This document shows, piece after piece, positions 46,294 to 59,500 of a stretch of DNA of 64,000 nt (position 1 is the first letter of the stretch; every line of letters starts with the position of its first letter). The stretch comes from Bolinopsis microptera (taxonomy: Eukaryota > Ctenophora > Tentaculata > Lobata > Bolinopsidae), in assembly GCF_026151205.1 (NCBI RefSeq), contig NC_087080.1, positions 10,711,837 through 10,775,836 on the forward strand, given 5' to 3'. Both the position numbers and the translations under genes were made by a program. The notes beneath the pieces are model-generated. The model saw only the letters and a program-made list of their open reading frames with translations, had not been told where the DNA came from and ran no database searches.

Positions 46294-49200
46294 ATGGATC
46301 ATGCACTCGTCCATCAGCGACCAGATGATTGTTCTAGAGAACCCGTCATGCGGCCTGCCCGCCCATCATCACCAAGAAACCAAGTTAGATCCTTACGAAT
46401 ATTTTGATTATTTAATGTTATAGGATTTAACCATAAGTGCTGCATTCCTGGATGTTTATAGCGTTTCTATCTGTCAATATCTCAAACAGCTCAGTCGATA
46501 AAATAACCTATTTCAGGACGTGTCATATGTGTTATCAAGTGTATTCGGGGATCTGTACTCCCAAGATGTGCTTCAAGACGACACTATCATTAATTTAGAG
46601 ACAAGTAGGACCCACGACCCAGACTTTCATGACTACTATGTTCAACTTCTTAACGAGGTATTACCTTTAACATATAAACCATATCAAACCATATCAAACC
46701 ATATTCTAAGTTATCGTTATATTAAATTATCTTATCAGTGGTGATCGATTGTCGATTTTTCGAACCATGTTTCTATCTTGGGACAAATCAGGCAATCTTT
46801 CTACTGGAGAATTACAAAGATTTTATCCATTCACTAATAGTGAATCACTCCACATCAAATAGTTTCAACATTATTCTAAATTTAGATAAGAACTGAGAGA
46901 ACGGAGAGACTTGCAGCGCTGAAGACAGTAGAGGAGCACATGGTTAGCGCTTTTAACTTGGCGTCAGAGCAAAACATGGTGCTTCAGAGTGAAGAGTCTC
47001 AGAATAATTTGGGGATCCCCGAACGTGAGTCTGAGTAATCGGGGATAATATGGATGGGTCCCAATCTCCATCCCAATCGCCGTCGACCATCAATATTCTT
47101 TCTGTTAATGGGGTTAATGTATTCTTCTTTTCAATAACCACGGTGCAGTTATTGGCCACCACCATTGCTACATGATCAGATTTGTTAAAATTATCCATAA
47201 TTAACAATCTTAAAAGTTGGTGATTAGTAAAAACAACCTCCAAGTCTCCCCAGGTCACGTGGGTATCTCCAGTTATCTTGACGAGGAAATGTTAGCAAAG
47301 TACAACCTTCTGACTCCGGGATCCTACCTCCGACCCTCCCCACCCTCTCTTAACCCTCCCTCTGTTCCTGAACTTCCCAACTTCATGAAAAATACCGAGG
47401 TCAGTGTGTCACACAGGGTAAAGAGTTTAAAGTGGTTTTTAATGTTACAATATCTAAGTTTCCTGCCTGAATTTACTAACACTGATTTGATATTGTGATT
47501 GTCACTGCGGCACTACACCCATGACATAGTAATATGGTTCGCGAGACATGATGTATTGATTATTGAGTATTGAGCCAGGCCATGTACATATGATATCGGT
47601 CGCATAGATAATAAGATAATGTTCGATTAGCCGGAGCTATCGTTAGCCATTACCGAAACTTGAAGTTATGTATAAGAGCTCTAGTAGACTATACATTTTC
47701 AGTTGAATATGTTTTATAAAGAGCCTTCTTATCCTTGTTTGATCTCCTGATAGTAACGCTTAGAATCCCATTAATTTTACACTTGCATTTCCAATGCAGA
47801 TCCAATATAACCCGTACCCAGGTAATGGAGGAACACGAGAGAGCACGTATGATACCCATAAACAGAGACACGGCTCTTTTAGCTCCAGCTAAAATTAAAC
47901 GTTCAACTTTGTCTGCAGGCTAGTAAAGTTCCATCAAATTAGTGTTTTGGTATGTTATTTGTAAATTGTGTAATGAAGTGTTGACTGTGAAATGTTCTAA
48001 AATTCTATTCTGCTCTTGTTTGCAAACAAGTGTAATTCTAACAGTTTCGAGAACTTGTTCTGGAAGAATGACTCTTCTGACTTTTTATTGTTTTTGTTCA
48101 ATTTTTGGAATACCTACTGTCATGTTGGGAATGCTTTCTGTTTTGGTGTACTCTTTGTTCCGGAATGCCAAATATTTTGGAATTCTAACGTCTTATAAAC
48201 AGGTTCTGCAGGTTATATTAAAGTACAGGCTCCAACAAGGAATGCCTGGAGAGATAGTATGCATCCTGATGTTCGAATCGAGGAACAAAAGGTAAACAAT
48301 AATTTTAAATATTTGCAAAAAATGAGCTCCTGTTCTGCTGATTCGTAATATTACTACATAGTATGTATTGTCTTGTCACTAGTGTGAGACCAGTTACGGT
48401 AACTAATTACTTCCAGGGACTTGAGAAACTGCAAGCAAAGAGTCATTTCTTGAAGACGAAAAGATTCGGAAAAGATGAGACGGAAGAACAAATCTTCTGC
48501 ACCGTACCATCTAAGATACATTTCGAAAACTACAAGATTGGCGAGGTAATATTATCAGCTTATCAGTTATGAGTAATTACACTTTTAGTACTTCCATTTT
48601 GAGAAGCCTGGGACTGATTTGTCTTTTACGGCTGTTATTGGGCAAAAATATGAAATTTAGTTTAAATGAAATATTTTTTCGCAGAATTATGAACAGAAAC
48701 TGAAGATAAAGAATGTCAGTAATTCTAGTAGACAACTAAAAGTGTTGCCACCCAGAACGAAGTATTTTACTATTAGCAAAAGTAAGTTATATTAAGCAAA
48801 AGTAAGTTAAGTTGAACTTTGCTCTTAAAATTTTAAACTGCATTCGATCGGAAATCATTTCATGTATGAGGTGACACAGGTATCGACTAAAAACTACACT
48901 TTTCTATTTCTAAACCTACACTATTATATTTCTATGACTCACTAGTCACTACTCAGTCCAGTAAACTACCAGTAAACTTCAGGTGCTGACCCTTCACAAG
49001 GTGCTATAGCTCCGGGACTCTCAGTAGAGTACACGGTCACATTCCTGCCCGGGAGTCTGGGACTCCACCTAGACGAGTTACAGATCATACCACAGGGTGG
49101 TGCTCTGACTAATGTACCGCTAGTTGGAGAGCGGCCCCCACCCAAACTGTCACGTGAGTATCATGTGGTTATCTGTTATCTTCCGCTTAGTTCTGTTGTT

Positions 49201-52200
49201 TATTATCATAATATACTAGCTGTATTATACTGTCAGTTTAGACTGTCAGTTTGTTTACTTCATTTTTTGTGACATTGGTTGTTGGGGACGAAATGAGTGG
49301 AGACTCTCGTTTCGTCCCCAATAATCAATTACGATATACCCACTCACGAGAGCGAAAAAATATACTTTTTTTGTGATAATCAAAACCTCACAGTACCTGA
49401 CATACTGGATTGTGGTTATTGTCTTGTTAACGGCACTTTAAAGACACAGTTTAGATGTAAAAACTCCGGAGGACACGGAATCTTCCAACTCTACCCTCAC
49501 GGTGCGAAATATTTGTTATTGTCACGTGATTTGTGTTAGTCCGACTTCCGTTCTATCTAACTTCACTGCAATAGTCTATGTATGTACTAAGGAATATGCT
49601 GCCTTGGCAACAGCCAATTAGTAAAAAACAATTATATAATTTGTCTCAACACAGTGTATGTAAGTAGTTTATGATATGAGTGAATACACAGCTAATGTTC
49701 AAATACTTAAATTCATCTCTCTCAGGCACTATTTCGGATCCGTTCCTGTTCAATGACCTACTTCCACCCAAGTTCACTTTTGAAAGTAACGGTTTTACAG
49801 TGACACCCACTTCCTTTGCTCTGGATACTGGAGATGAAGTTGTTATTGATGTAGAGTTTCGGCCGGGTGAGGTGTGTAGTAAGATGATTTCAGAAATTGT
49901 GGGTGAAAAATATCAGATACATTAATATTAGAAAGAAAAATGAATTCATGAAAATAATAAATTTGAATATGAAAGAGTCAATTATGAGAAATTTGTTTAT
50001 TTAAAGAGGAAAATATAAGATAGTAAAAAACCTTGGATTTAGGTTGCACGCAGTACAACAAAGTTCACTCTGACAGTGGACAATTGTACACAACATGACT
50101 ACTCGCTTACTGCCGAGTCTCAATCTTGTAGAGTTCAAACCATTGCTGTCAGCGGAGGTTAGATATTGTTTCTTTATTTAGTTACTGACAAGAAACTGGA
50201 CTGTTCAAGTAAATTGTTTGAGTTTTGGACCCAGGTCTGAGAAACAAGGTGATACAAAATTGACATTAACAGGTGAAAGTACAGTGGATTATGACATTAG
50301 AAATGAGGAATCTGTCGAGCCTGTCACCATCAACTTTGAGGATCAAAATCCTGGCACCACAGAGGAGAAAATATTTATTCTAAGAAATTGCGTGTAAGTA
50401 ATAAACATGGATGGAACCATTTTCTGTTTATTCATGTTCAAGTTAACTCTTTAATGAATTTCATTGGACTATTTAGCTTGATAAGTCGTATCATTCCTAT
50501 CTAAATTATTAGTATTTTTTCAGGAACGTTCCTCTTCATTTCAACTGGGAGGTCTGTAAAATATTGACGGAGGAAGAGAAAGGTGAATCTGTCCTGCTGA
50601 GTGCTGATCCTCAAGCTCCTTTCCAAATATCTCCTGCCATTGGAATACTTGATCCAGCCGCTGAAGCTACCTTCTCCATCACATGCAATCCTCAAAATGT
50701 TCGTGCACCACTTAACACTAATTATTATAAATGTGTCAACACATATAGTTAGGATTGATATATCAAGCATTTTTTGATTAACTGTTCGAATATATACATT
50801 GTTCGGACAACTCTCACTTTTTTTAGGCAGGAAAATACGAAAACATGGCACGCCTCTGGGTTGACGACATACCAGCAATGTTGCCATCTGGCATCGTTCT
50901 AGAACGATTTGACGCCTTGCACATCACCCTGACTCACCTGACTCAGCCACACCAGATAAAACTAGATCCTCCAGCTCTGGTAATTCCTGGTGAAAATGTT
51001 GTGGGTAACATGGTGTCCAAAACTGTCAAGATTGTTAATGAGAGTTTGAGTGATACGAATGTGAGATGGTCATGGCCGGAAGGAGATCTCAAAGTGTGTG
51101 TTCACCCTGAATCTCTTACTGTCGGTATGTTGATTTATTAGCCAATTCAGTTGATTATAAGAACTATTTGCTTGTTACCGTTCCCTTAGTCCTAATTAAG
51201 CGTATAATGTAACTGATGATTACTATTCTTTCAGGAGCGGGATCAAGTCGAACCGTACAGATTGATGTTGAGAGCCTATCAGCGGGTGATAAGGAGATAC
51301 ATCTTACTTGTTCATTGGAAAATGTTGACAAGCCTCTGAAACTCTTCCTCAAGGTATTATCAAATCTTGTTTACGACCTTTCCATACCACATGTTTTCTA
51401 TTGCTAGTTTTTGTATATTTTAGGTATCAAAGTACCCCTATTTTCGCGCAATATTGGACGCGCGCGGTCTTATCTCCATGGTAACAAGCGCGCACCAAAC
51501 TTTGTAACTAAATTTAAATTTCTCACAATTTTTAATATAACCGCTACAGCCTACAACTTACAAGCCGAAATAAATACGGCAGTTACCAGCCATGTAAACT
51601 AATAAGCAAAGATAACTGAAGCCACGGCCCACGAAGTTATAAAACTCCTTTTCATCCCAGGCCAAATTCCGTGGACCACGGGTGACGATTTCCGGAGATA
51701 GAGAGGATCCGGCTATAGACTTCGGCTTCATTCACTTCAGAGAGAACTGTTCAGTACAGCGACAGTTTGAGATAATCAATCATGACGGAGTTCATGCGAA
51801 ATGGAGTTTGGCTGAAGTTGATCATTGCGTCGACAAAGATTATGTAAGACTTTTAACTGATTCTGATCTATTGTCATAGTTTAAGAATTTTCAGGTTTTA
51901 TATTTAATGAATGGAATTGAAATGATTCCTACTATTCATAGTTATGTTCAAGTTTGTTGTTCCGATTGAATATCTGTGTATTTTTCAGGGTCAGTCCGAG
52001 TTCCAGTTTTCAGAGACCGGGGGTGAGATTGGACCCTACGAAGTTAGAGCTCTTCATGTTATCTTCCGACCTCATCTACCAAGATCCCTTAAGTCTTTCA
52101 TTGAATGTACCGTAGAAAACGGGACCGGAAAGTGAGTTTTAGTTCGGTATTCTATTGGCTTCCATCGTCTCCTGAAGACGGATATTTTTGATAAATTGAG

Positions 52201-55200
52201 ATTAGTTTTGTCATACTTTGCGGATTGTTTTAATGTACTTATTGGCCAACTATTTTTTCAGCAAACTGAGGGTGGTAGGAGAAATTCAAGAGCCAAATGT
52301 GGTACTAAAACAATCTTCTATCGACCTTGGTGTGATTTATATGGGTGTGCCAGTCAAGAGCCAAATTGTTTTTGAGAGCTTGAACTTTGCAGATTCGTCC
52401 TTTACTGTAGCAAGTGTAAGTTTTGTGATACTGTTTATCATCCCAAACCTTTCTGACTGATTCAGCTCTTGTTTGACTTTATTATTATGCATATAAAATT
52501 TCGAAATATAGATTAATTTTAAACATTTTCAGGCTGAAGGAAGAGATAAACAGTTTGGGCACATCGAATTCGATAAGATGAGTAGCTCGATATACGCAGG
52601 GGGCACCCACACTATCCCCTTCAAATTCACGGGCCGAGAAGCAGCTAAAATTGAAGACTTTACTGTGGTATTCAACATGGACGGCGGGAAAGTTCTAGCT
52701 CTAGGAATCAAGGCAGAAGTTCGGGGTCTGCACATCGTACACGAGACCCCTGATGTTGACCAGATAGCACCAGAAACAGGAGCTGAGCAGCTTGAAGCAC
52801 CCATCTTGGACTTCGGCACTACCGAAATACTGACACCAACATCCAGAGTCCTGAAGATAATCAACAAGTCCCACATTTCAACCAGCTTCAATCTCCGAGT
52901 GATTCATTTCGATGGGGCAGGATCTGTGCCACCACCCCTCTCTGCTAGAGGCATGACAAACTTGTCTGAACGAACGTTCAGGTCCGCTTCAAACCTACTG
53001 ACCAGGAGCAATGCTCTACTGGATCCCAAGTCTAAGAGCAGGAAGCAAAACGATCAGGAATACTGGAAAGGACAACTGAAAGACAACAAAGGAGCGTGTT
53101 TCATTGCCAGCCCTGCTTCTGGATACCTTCCTGGTAATGGAGTTACCATAGTAACAATACACGCTAACTGTGATATGTGGGGTCAGTACAGTGACGTTTT
53201 AGTATCTCAAGTCGGAGATATGGAAGCTGTCGAGATACCGATCAAGCTAAACGCGATTAACTCACCCCTGTACTACAAGCTCTCCAACAACAATAAACCT
53301 ACGGTCAGATTTGGAAGCTACCCGCTCAACGAGCAGCCAGTGTCTCGCACGGTCCATATTAGCAACCAAGGTCCGGTAAATATCAGACTTGATTGGGAAA
53401 CCTTTAATATTGTCCCAGAGGATGATACACTAATAGATTTGAACTTCCATATCGGAGATGCTTTCCCAGACAAGTCCGGAGATAAAGAAGAAGTGGAAGA
53501 GGACGGTGATTTGATACGTTTGAAAGTGGTGCCCCACGAAGGGGAACGCTCTACCGGCCCCTTCAGTTTCTCTCCGGACCAATGTGTTATCCCTGCTAGG
53601 GGCAGCTCCAAGGTTACACTGCTATTTGACCCTAAATACGGAATTGGGAAATGTGACGGAAATTATCACTCATTCGCTTTGGCTTATCAGAGTCTAAAGG
53701 GGAACAAAAACTCAGGTCTCTGCACCAGATCACAAGGCGAGCAGGTTCCTCCTCTGAAGATCATGATGACAGGCAAAGTCGAGGTACCAGAAGTGGTGGT
53801 AACAGCTGAGGAGCATGGATTCACGTTCAAGCTCATGGCTGGAATCATCAACTCCAGGGTTAGGGAGCACACCAAGATTCACAAGATGTCACTCTTAAAC
53901 GGCAGTAAGTTGCACCTCCTGTTTAAGATTTCAGCATCCCTGCCGTTCACCCTGCTGGATGATAAAGTAGAGTACACTCTGACACCCAGACAGAAGATAA
54001 AACTTGATCACGGTCTTGTGCTCTCTGAAAAACTTCTCTCGTCCCTTCTTGGCTCTTCTAAACAATCGTTCCGTTTGGAGTTCAATAAATCAGAGGGTAC
54101 GTATAGCTATTAAGATATAATGTAAGTTGCGCTTTTGACATTGTTTGAGATCGGTTGAAAACTGTATTTATCTAAAAATTGATTTATAACTTAGTGTTGA
54201 AAAGATTTCGTGAGTTGAAAGTTGGAACATAGTGCTGGTGGAAACAGTTACTAAGGAAATATCAGTTGTATTTTGGTTTTTGGTATGTTATTACCAGAAT
54301 AATTCGATTGCAGGTGGTTTTGTAGAGTCAGAGGAAGGAAGGGTTGAGGTAAATGTCGAGGAACAATTACTTCACAAAACGCACGAGGTTAATCTTTCCG
54401 ATGGATCTGTTGAGACTATCGTTCAACAGGTTTGTGCAATTAAATGAGATCCCGGGATTTTGGTTAATATTAGTTAAATTGCAAAATTACGAATTGATGG
54501 AGTAACAACAAATTAAATTGTTTATTATCTGTACAGCTGTTCGCCTTGTCTCTATGAAACCAGAAACACAGAACTTATTCTAATCTGTGTGATCACGTGA
54601 CCTAATCTGTGTGATCACGTGACCTAATCTGTGTGATCACCTGACTTAATCTGTGTGACCACGTGACCAGGTACCAGAGAAACGTTACCACCTCCACTCA
54701 CACCTCCTCCTCAACTACAACAACGGACACCAGCAGAATATCCCAGTTCACTGCAGGATCGTGCTGCCCACTTTCTACATCTCCCCAGGAACTGTACAGT
54801 TTGGGACATGTCTTGTTGGACAGACCTCCCACCTGACTGTCAGATTGATTAATCCCAGTAATTCTCCTCTGAGGTGGACATCAGTGTACTCTGGTGATAC
54901 CGGTAAGTTTGATTTTCTTATTGTTTCGTTTTTTCACTCCAGAAAATAAACTCGACAAATTCGGTTAATATTTCCCCTTTTTCTTTGTTCTCCGCATTCC
55001 CAGCTGACTTACTGTTTTGTTCAGCTGAAGGAGACTTTGTGATCAGCCCTTCCTCCGGAGAGTTTACCAGAGCAGACAGTGTGCTCCTCAATCTGACTTT
55101 CACAGCCAAATCCTGCAAACCCTCACGGGGAACTTACACATTTACCGGTGAGCACTTTATCTAAATCGACAACTTTCCTAAAAAAGTTTTTGGAGAAATC

Positions 55201-55343
55201 CTCAATTTCTGATGCACTCATATTCCTTAGATATTCAATTTGACGAAGTTAATGTTTTGTCAGGTACCCCAGGAAACAGAACTCTACACTTATCCCTTGA
55301 AGGTGTCGGGTCACATGATGAGCGTATGCAACGTCTTCTGTAG
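46294..55343 (+). CDS. DLEC1: DLEC1 / CFAP81 axonemal protein with ASH/MSP-type Ig repeats
   Basis: Exons with consistent phase: 46294-46383, 46517-46657, 46886-47024, 47254-47399, [unresolved], 48212-48291, 48417-48545, 48685-48781, 48983-49153, 49394-49501, 49726-49871, 50043-50157, 50273-50393, 50524-50698, 50827-51124, 51235-51353, 51661-51843, 51989-52131, 52262-52415, 52533-54096, 54314-54429, 54671-54902, 55025-55147, 55264-55343. About 1,560-1,590 aa (human 1,755). Matches include QDVSYVLSSVFGDLYS at the N terminus, DILDCGYCLVNG, NIRLDWETFNIVPEDD and the C-terminal end GVGSHDERMQRLL. Repeated beta-sandwich modules of HYDIN/ASH type make up most of the protein. DLEC1 (Chlamydomonas FAP81) is an axonemal component and a reported tumour suppressor in humans. 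Exon 5 is uncertain: a 22-nt micro-exon 47800-47821 fits phase, and a longer option reads RTQVMEEHERARM. Exon 20 (1,564 nt) is unusually long. Confidence 0.93.
49278..49322. repeat. Short hairpin in a DLEC1 intron
   Basis: TTGGGGACGAAA and its complement TTTCGTCCCCAA flank a 17-nt loop, about 70 bp upstream of the acceptor of the 49394 exon. The GACGAAA word is not part of a hammerhead: no CTGATGA is nearby. Confidence 0.6.
54577..54670. repeat. 22-bp array forming a DLEC1 splice acceptor
   Basis: Four copies of TAATCTGTGTGATCACGTGACC. The last copy (TAATCTGTGTGACCACGTGACC) is followed directly by AG and the exon at 54671. The intron end is therefore repeat-derived and lacks a long polypyrimidine tract. 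Two copies hold the TCACGTGA palindrome. Confidence 0.9.
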
Positions 55344-55427
55344 CCATAACAACCATAGTCCTTGTGATCAACTGTAAAAACGTCAGCTTTCTAATCTTCT
55401 CTTGGCTACCAATCTTCTTTGTTCTCA

Positions 55428-55433
55428 ATAAAC
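55428..55433 (+). terminator. DLEC1 polyadenylation signal AATAAA
   Basis: Canonical hexamer 85 bp after the DLEC1 stop codon. Confidence 0.7.
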
Positions 55434-55499
55434 TATTCGACAAATTTTAGGACTTGAAAGAGTAATCATAAATCATAAATGACAATTTCCGCTCCTACT

Positions 55500-56260
55500 A
55501 AATCGCTCACCCAAATTTTAAGAAAATTCTTTTGAAAAGGTCCTTTGGGGTATGAAATTGATCCAAATCGGTGTATTTTTGGACGCTGATTCCGAATCAC
55601 CCCCATGACGTAGGGTAAAAATGCTTCCCTGGAGAGTTATGGGCAAAAAACCGTTTTGGTCACGTGACAGGCTAGTAAAACATGAATTCGATTGTTTAGG
55701 GCTCGTATTAGGGTTACGGTTGAGATAAGGGTTATGGATAACTTCGGGGTTATGGTTAGGGTTAGGGTTGGGATTAGGGTTTATGTAAAACCGTTCTGTA
55801 CGGCTGCAAAACCATAAAAACCAAAGTCACGTGAAATTTTTGGGTGAGCGAATTTATCGTAAGAGCCGACAATTTCACCTCTTTAGAGGATGTAAATCAA
55901 TACCTCCGAAAGACTGTAGCAGCTTTAGTTAAAAAAACATGCACACACTTTGTACTAGCCCATAGCAATTCTACTACTGTCTACTTGCACTATTATTTAT
56001 AGTAACGAAAACAAATTAAAATATGTTCAATGTTATTTAAAACTCACAACTGAACAGTGTAATATTAATAAACTATTTAAAGGAGAATCATTTTATCATT
56101 TCTTGATCTTGATTCTCCTAATTTGTTTACCAAATTTTTACTTGAAATTTAAAGTTTCTTCATTTTTTATTTTCAAGTTCAAAGATTGGAATTTGAACTT
56201 ATAACAAAAAAGTAGCAGATTTTCCAACTGCAGACATTGCATTTACCTAGCTTGATAGTC
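55500..56260. other. Intergenic stretch with a short telomere-like run
   Basis: Contains a degenerate GGGTTA/TTAGGG run (about 55695-55780: GGTTATGGTTAGGGTTAGGG), and two TCACGTGA sites (55660-55667, 55827-55834) bracketing it. No gene seen. Confidence 0.5.
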
Positions 56261-56265
56261 TATTA

Positions 56266-56406
56266 CTTACTGGTATGGGCGGCGCTAAGCCTGTCATTCG
56301 GCCGCCAAATCTTTATTCTATTATAAACATAAATATAATAGCCTGGGGTCCCCAGGTTGCAGGTATAATAAAGCGGTCCCCAGGTATAAAGCGCCGCCCA
56401 GTAAGT
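56266..56406. mobile_element. MITE related to 13714-13791
   Basis: Ends CTTACTGG and CCAGTAAG. The interior carries GGCTATTATGTTTATA-type and CCTGGGGTCCCCAGG words shared, in the opposite orientation, with the 13.7 kb MITE. It contains two copies of the CCTGGGG palindrome region. Confidence 0.65.
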
Positions 56407-56507
56407 AAGTGTAAAATAATTAATCATCATGATCATCTCTTTTTGCACTAATTGAGAAATCAGAAAAGCAAGCAACAAATTAATAAGCTCAAAGCTAGGC
56501 AAGCTTT

Positions 56508-59500
56508 ATTTTACTTGGGGACCTCAGGCTATCATGTTCATAAACATAATAGAATATACTCTAGTAGCAGAGCATAGTTGAGTGTGCACTTCGATGTACA
56601 CGATTTCTGACAACACAGGGTTGTTTGTTAGGTCATTCTAAACCAGAATCGTTTAGGTGGACAATTTCTTTCGCTAGAGACAACCCTACAGGGCAAATTT
56701 TCTAAATTACCCTCAGTCGCGTATACGGGATTTTTGTATTTCGGCTCCTGAAGGTCATGGAGACTTTATTTTTGGCGTAAAATTACCGCAGTGGCCACAT
56801 TTATATACAACTTATTAATCAATGTATGGTCTAAAATTGTTTGTTCCCGAGATATCTGCAAAAAACTAATTTAAGCTCAGGCGTAGGCACAAATTTCATC
56901 AAATTCGTATCTCAGCTTCTGAAGGTCTTAGCGACTCAAACTTTGGCTTAAAATGACCACAATGCACATGTTTATATTGACACTATAAAGGTCATAAAGG
57001 TCCAAAATGCTTGCTTTTGGAAAAAACCCAGAAAAACTGATTTTCACTGAGGCGAGTGAAAAAAATCTACTCTAGAAGCTAATTGAAATCGAGTATGCAG
57101 TTTGGTGTCTACAACTTTTCTAAAAACCAGGTCCTTTGTAAGGTCATTCTGGATCAGAATTGATAAGGTACGCAATTTCTATCAGTAGTTCCAACCCTAG
57201 GGGGAAAATTTCTAAATTACCCTCAGGCGCAAATATATGACTTTTGTATCTCGGCTTCAGAACGTTGTAGGGGCCTCTTTTTTAGCTCAAACTAACTGCA
57301 AAAGCCACATTTACATACTAGCAACAAAGCAACATAGGGTTTATAGTGCTTAGCTTTGGAGATATTCATTAAAAACTGTTTTAACTTTCGTGCATCCTAA
57401 AATAGTAACATCAAACATGTAATTAATTTTGGTATCCTGGGCTAAAACAGTCTTACAGACACTTTACTTGCAGCACAGCAAAATTTTCAGCATGAACACA
57501 TTCAGATAAAATTTATGGAGCAACACAATTCAGTTTCAGAAGCTCCTTCCAGCTATCTTATCTTATTCCCAAATGTATACATCTAACCGTCTCTCTGGCT
57601 ACTTCAAACTATTTCAATACCCAAATTTATACATGAACATCTAACTATCTCGTTATAGCTACCACAAGTTGGGCTCTCTCCAGTACTGTTTGACTATTAT
57701 GGCTAATCAACTTGAATCCCACCTCATGAAGTAGAATCTACTTCTAGCTACCTTTAATTCTGCTACCTCCATGCCATGCCTATATCTACCTAGCTACCAC
57801 CAGCACGTTATAATTTTAGCTCTTTCTAGCAACCTCTGAATGCTACCTCCTGATCTATACAGGTACCACCAGTGGGCAGAAACCACTAATTCCAGCTCTT
57901 TTGACCTACTTCGGCTACATTTATTTAGCTACTAATGCAAGGCCCCCTGGCCCCTCCAACCTCTGCTCTTTCTAGCAAACTTAACTTAAGCTACCTCTTG
58001 CCTTTTATAGTACCGCCAGCAACAATTTATTCTGGCTCTTTCCGGCTGCCTCAGCTGCATTCAACAATTCCCAGCTCATTGAGGAAGAGGAAACCTGCTA
58101 TTTCTAGCAACCTCTGAATGCTACTTCCTGCTCTATCTAGCTTCCACCAACACCCACTAATTATTGTTCAGCTACCACCAGCACCTGCAAATTCTAGTCC
58201 TATCCTGCAAACTCAGACTACATTATGCTATATAATACAGAAAGCACAAGCACCCTCAAATTCTAGCTGGAGCCTGCAGAGGTAGCATGAATTAGGTAAA
58301 AACAGATAGAATTTGAGAGTGCTCAACCAACTGAATATGGATGGATGTAGCCCGAAGTAGCTAGAAGAAGCTAAAATTTGTGGGTACCGTTTGCTAGTGT
58401 TAGCTGGATAGAGCAGAAAGTAGTCTGAGGTTGCTTAATAGGGCTAGAATTTGCAGGTGCTGGCGATAGCTGAACAGAGTAGGAGTAAATCTTAGGTTGC
58501 TGGATAGGGCTAGAATTTGCAGGTGCTAGTGGTAACATTTAAACAACAATTATTGGGTGTTGGTGGAAGCTAGATAGAGCAGGAAATAGTATTCAGAGAT
58601 TGCTAGAAGGAGCTAGAGTGGAGGTAGCAGGATTGAAGGAAACTAGAAGTAGATTCTACTGCATGAGGTTGGATTGGAGTTGATAAGCCATAATAGCCAA
58701 ACAGTACTGGAGAGAGCCCAACTTATGTTAAGACCGGGATCCCGGCTTAATCCCGATCCCTAATCCCGGTCCCAGTCTTAATCCCGGTCCTGGCACTTTT
58801 TCCCAGTCCCAGTCCCGGCCAAACAAGCGGTCCCGGTCGAGCCTTAAAAGCAACCAGGGAGATGGTCAGATGTATAAATTTGGGTATTGAAATAGTTTGA
58901 AGTAGCCAGAGAGACGGTTAGATGTATACATTTGGGGATAAGATAAGATAGCTGGAAGGAGCTTCTGAAACTGAATTGTGTTGCTCCATAAATTTTATCT
59001 GAATGTGTTCATGCTGAAAATTTTGCTGTGCTGCAAGTAAAGTGTCTGTAAGACTGTTTTAGCCCAGGATACCAAAATTAATTACATGTTTGATGTTACT
59101 ATTTTAGGATGCACGAAAGTTAAAACAGTTTTTAATGAATATCTCCAAAGCTAAGCACTATAAACCCTATGTAGCTTTGTTGCTAGTATGTAAATGTGGC
59201 TTTTGCAGTTAGTTTGAGCTAAAAGAGAGGCCCCTACAACGTTCTGAAGCCGAGATACAAAAGTCATATATTTGCGCCTGAGGGTAATTTAGAAATTTCC
59301 CCCCTAGGGTTGGAACTACTGATAGAAATTGCGTACCTTATCAATTCTGATCCAGAATGACCTTACAGAGGACCTGGTTTTTAGAAAAGTTGTAGACACC
59401 AAACTGCATACTCGATTTCAATTAGCTTCTAGAGTAGATTTTTTTCACTCGCCTCAGTGAAAATCAGTTTTTCTGGTTTTTTTCCAAAAGCAAGCATTTT

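Noticed and set aside
49278-49322. Second hammerhead (GACGAAA present)
   Set aside because: No CTGATGA and no stem I partner; it is a simple hairpin.
53141-53154. RFX X-box-like GTTACCATAGTAAC
   Set aside because: A good palindromic match but inside a DLEC1 coding exon, far from a start; probably chance.
55695-55780. Interstitial telomere
   Set aside because: Only about two perfect TTAGGG units in a degenerate run; too short to claim chromosome-end history.
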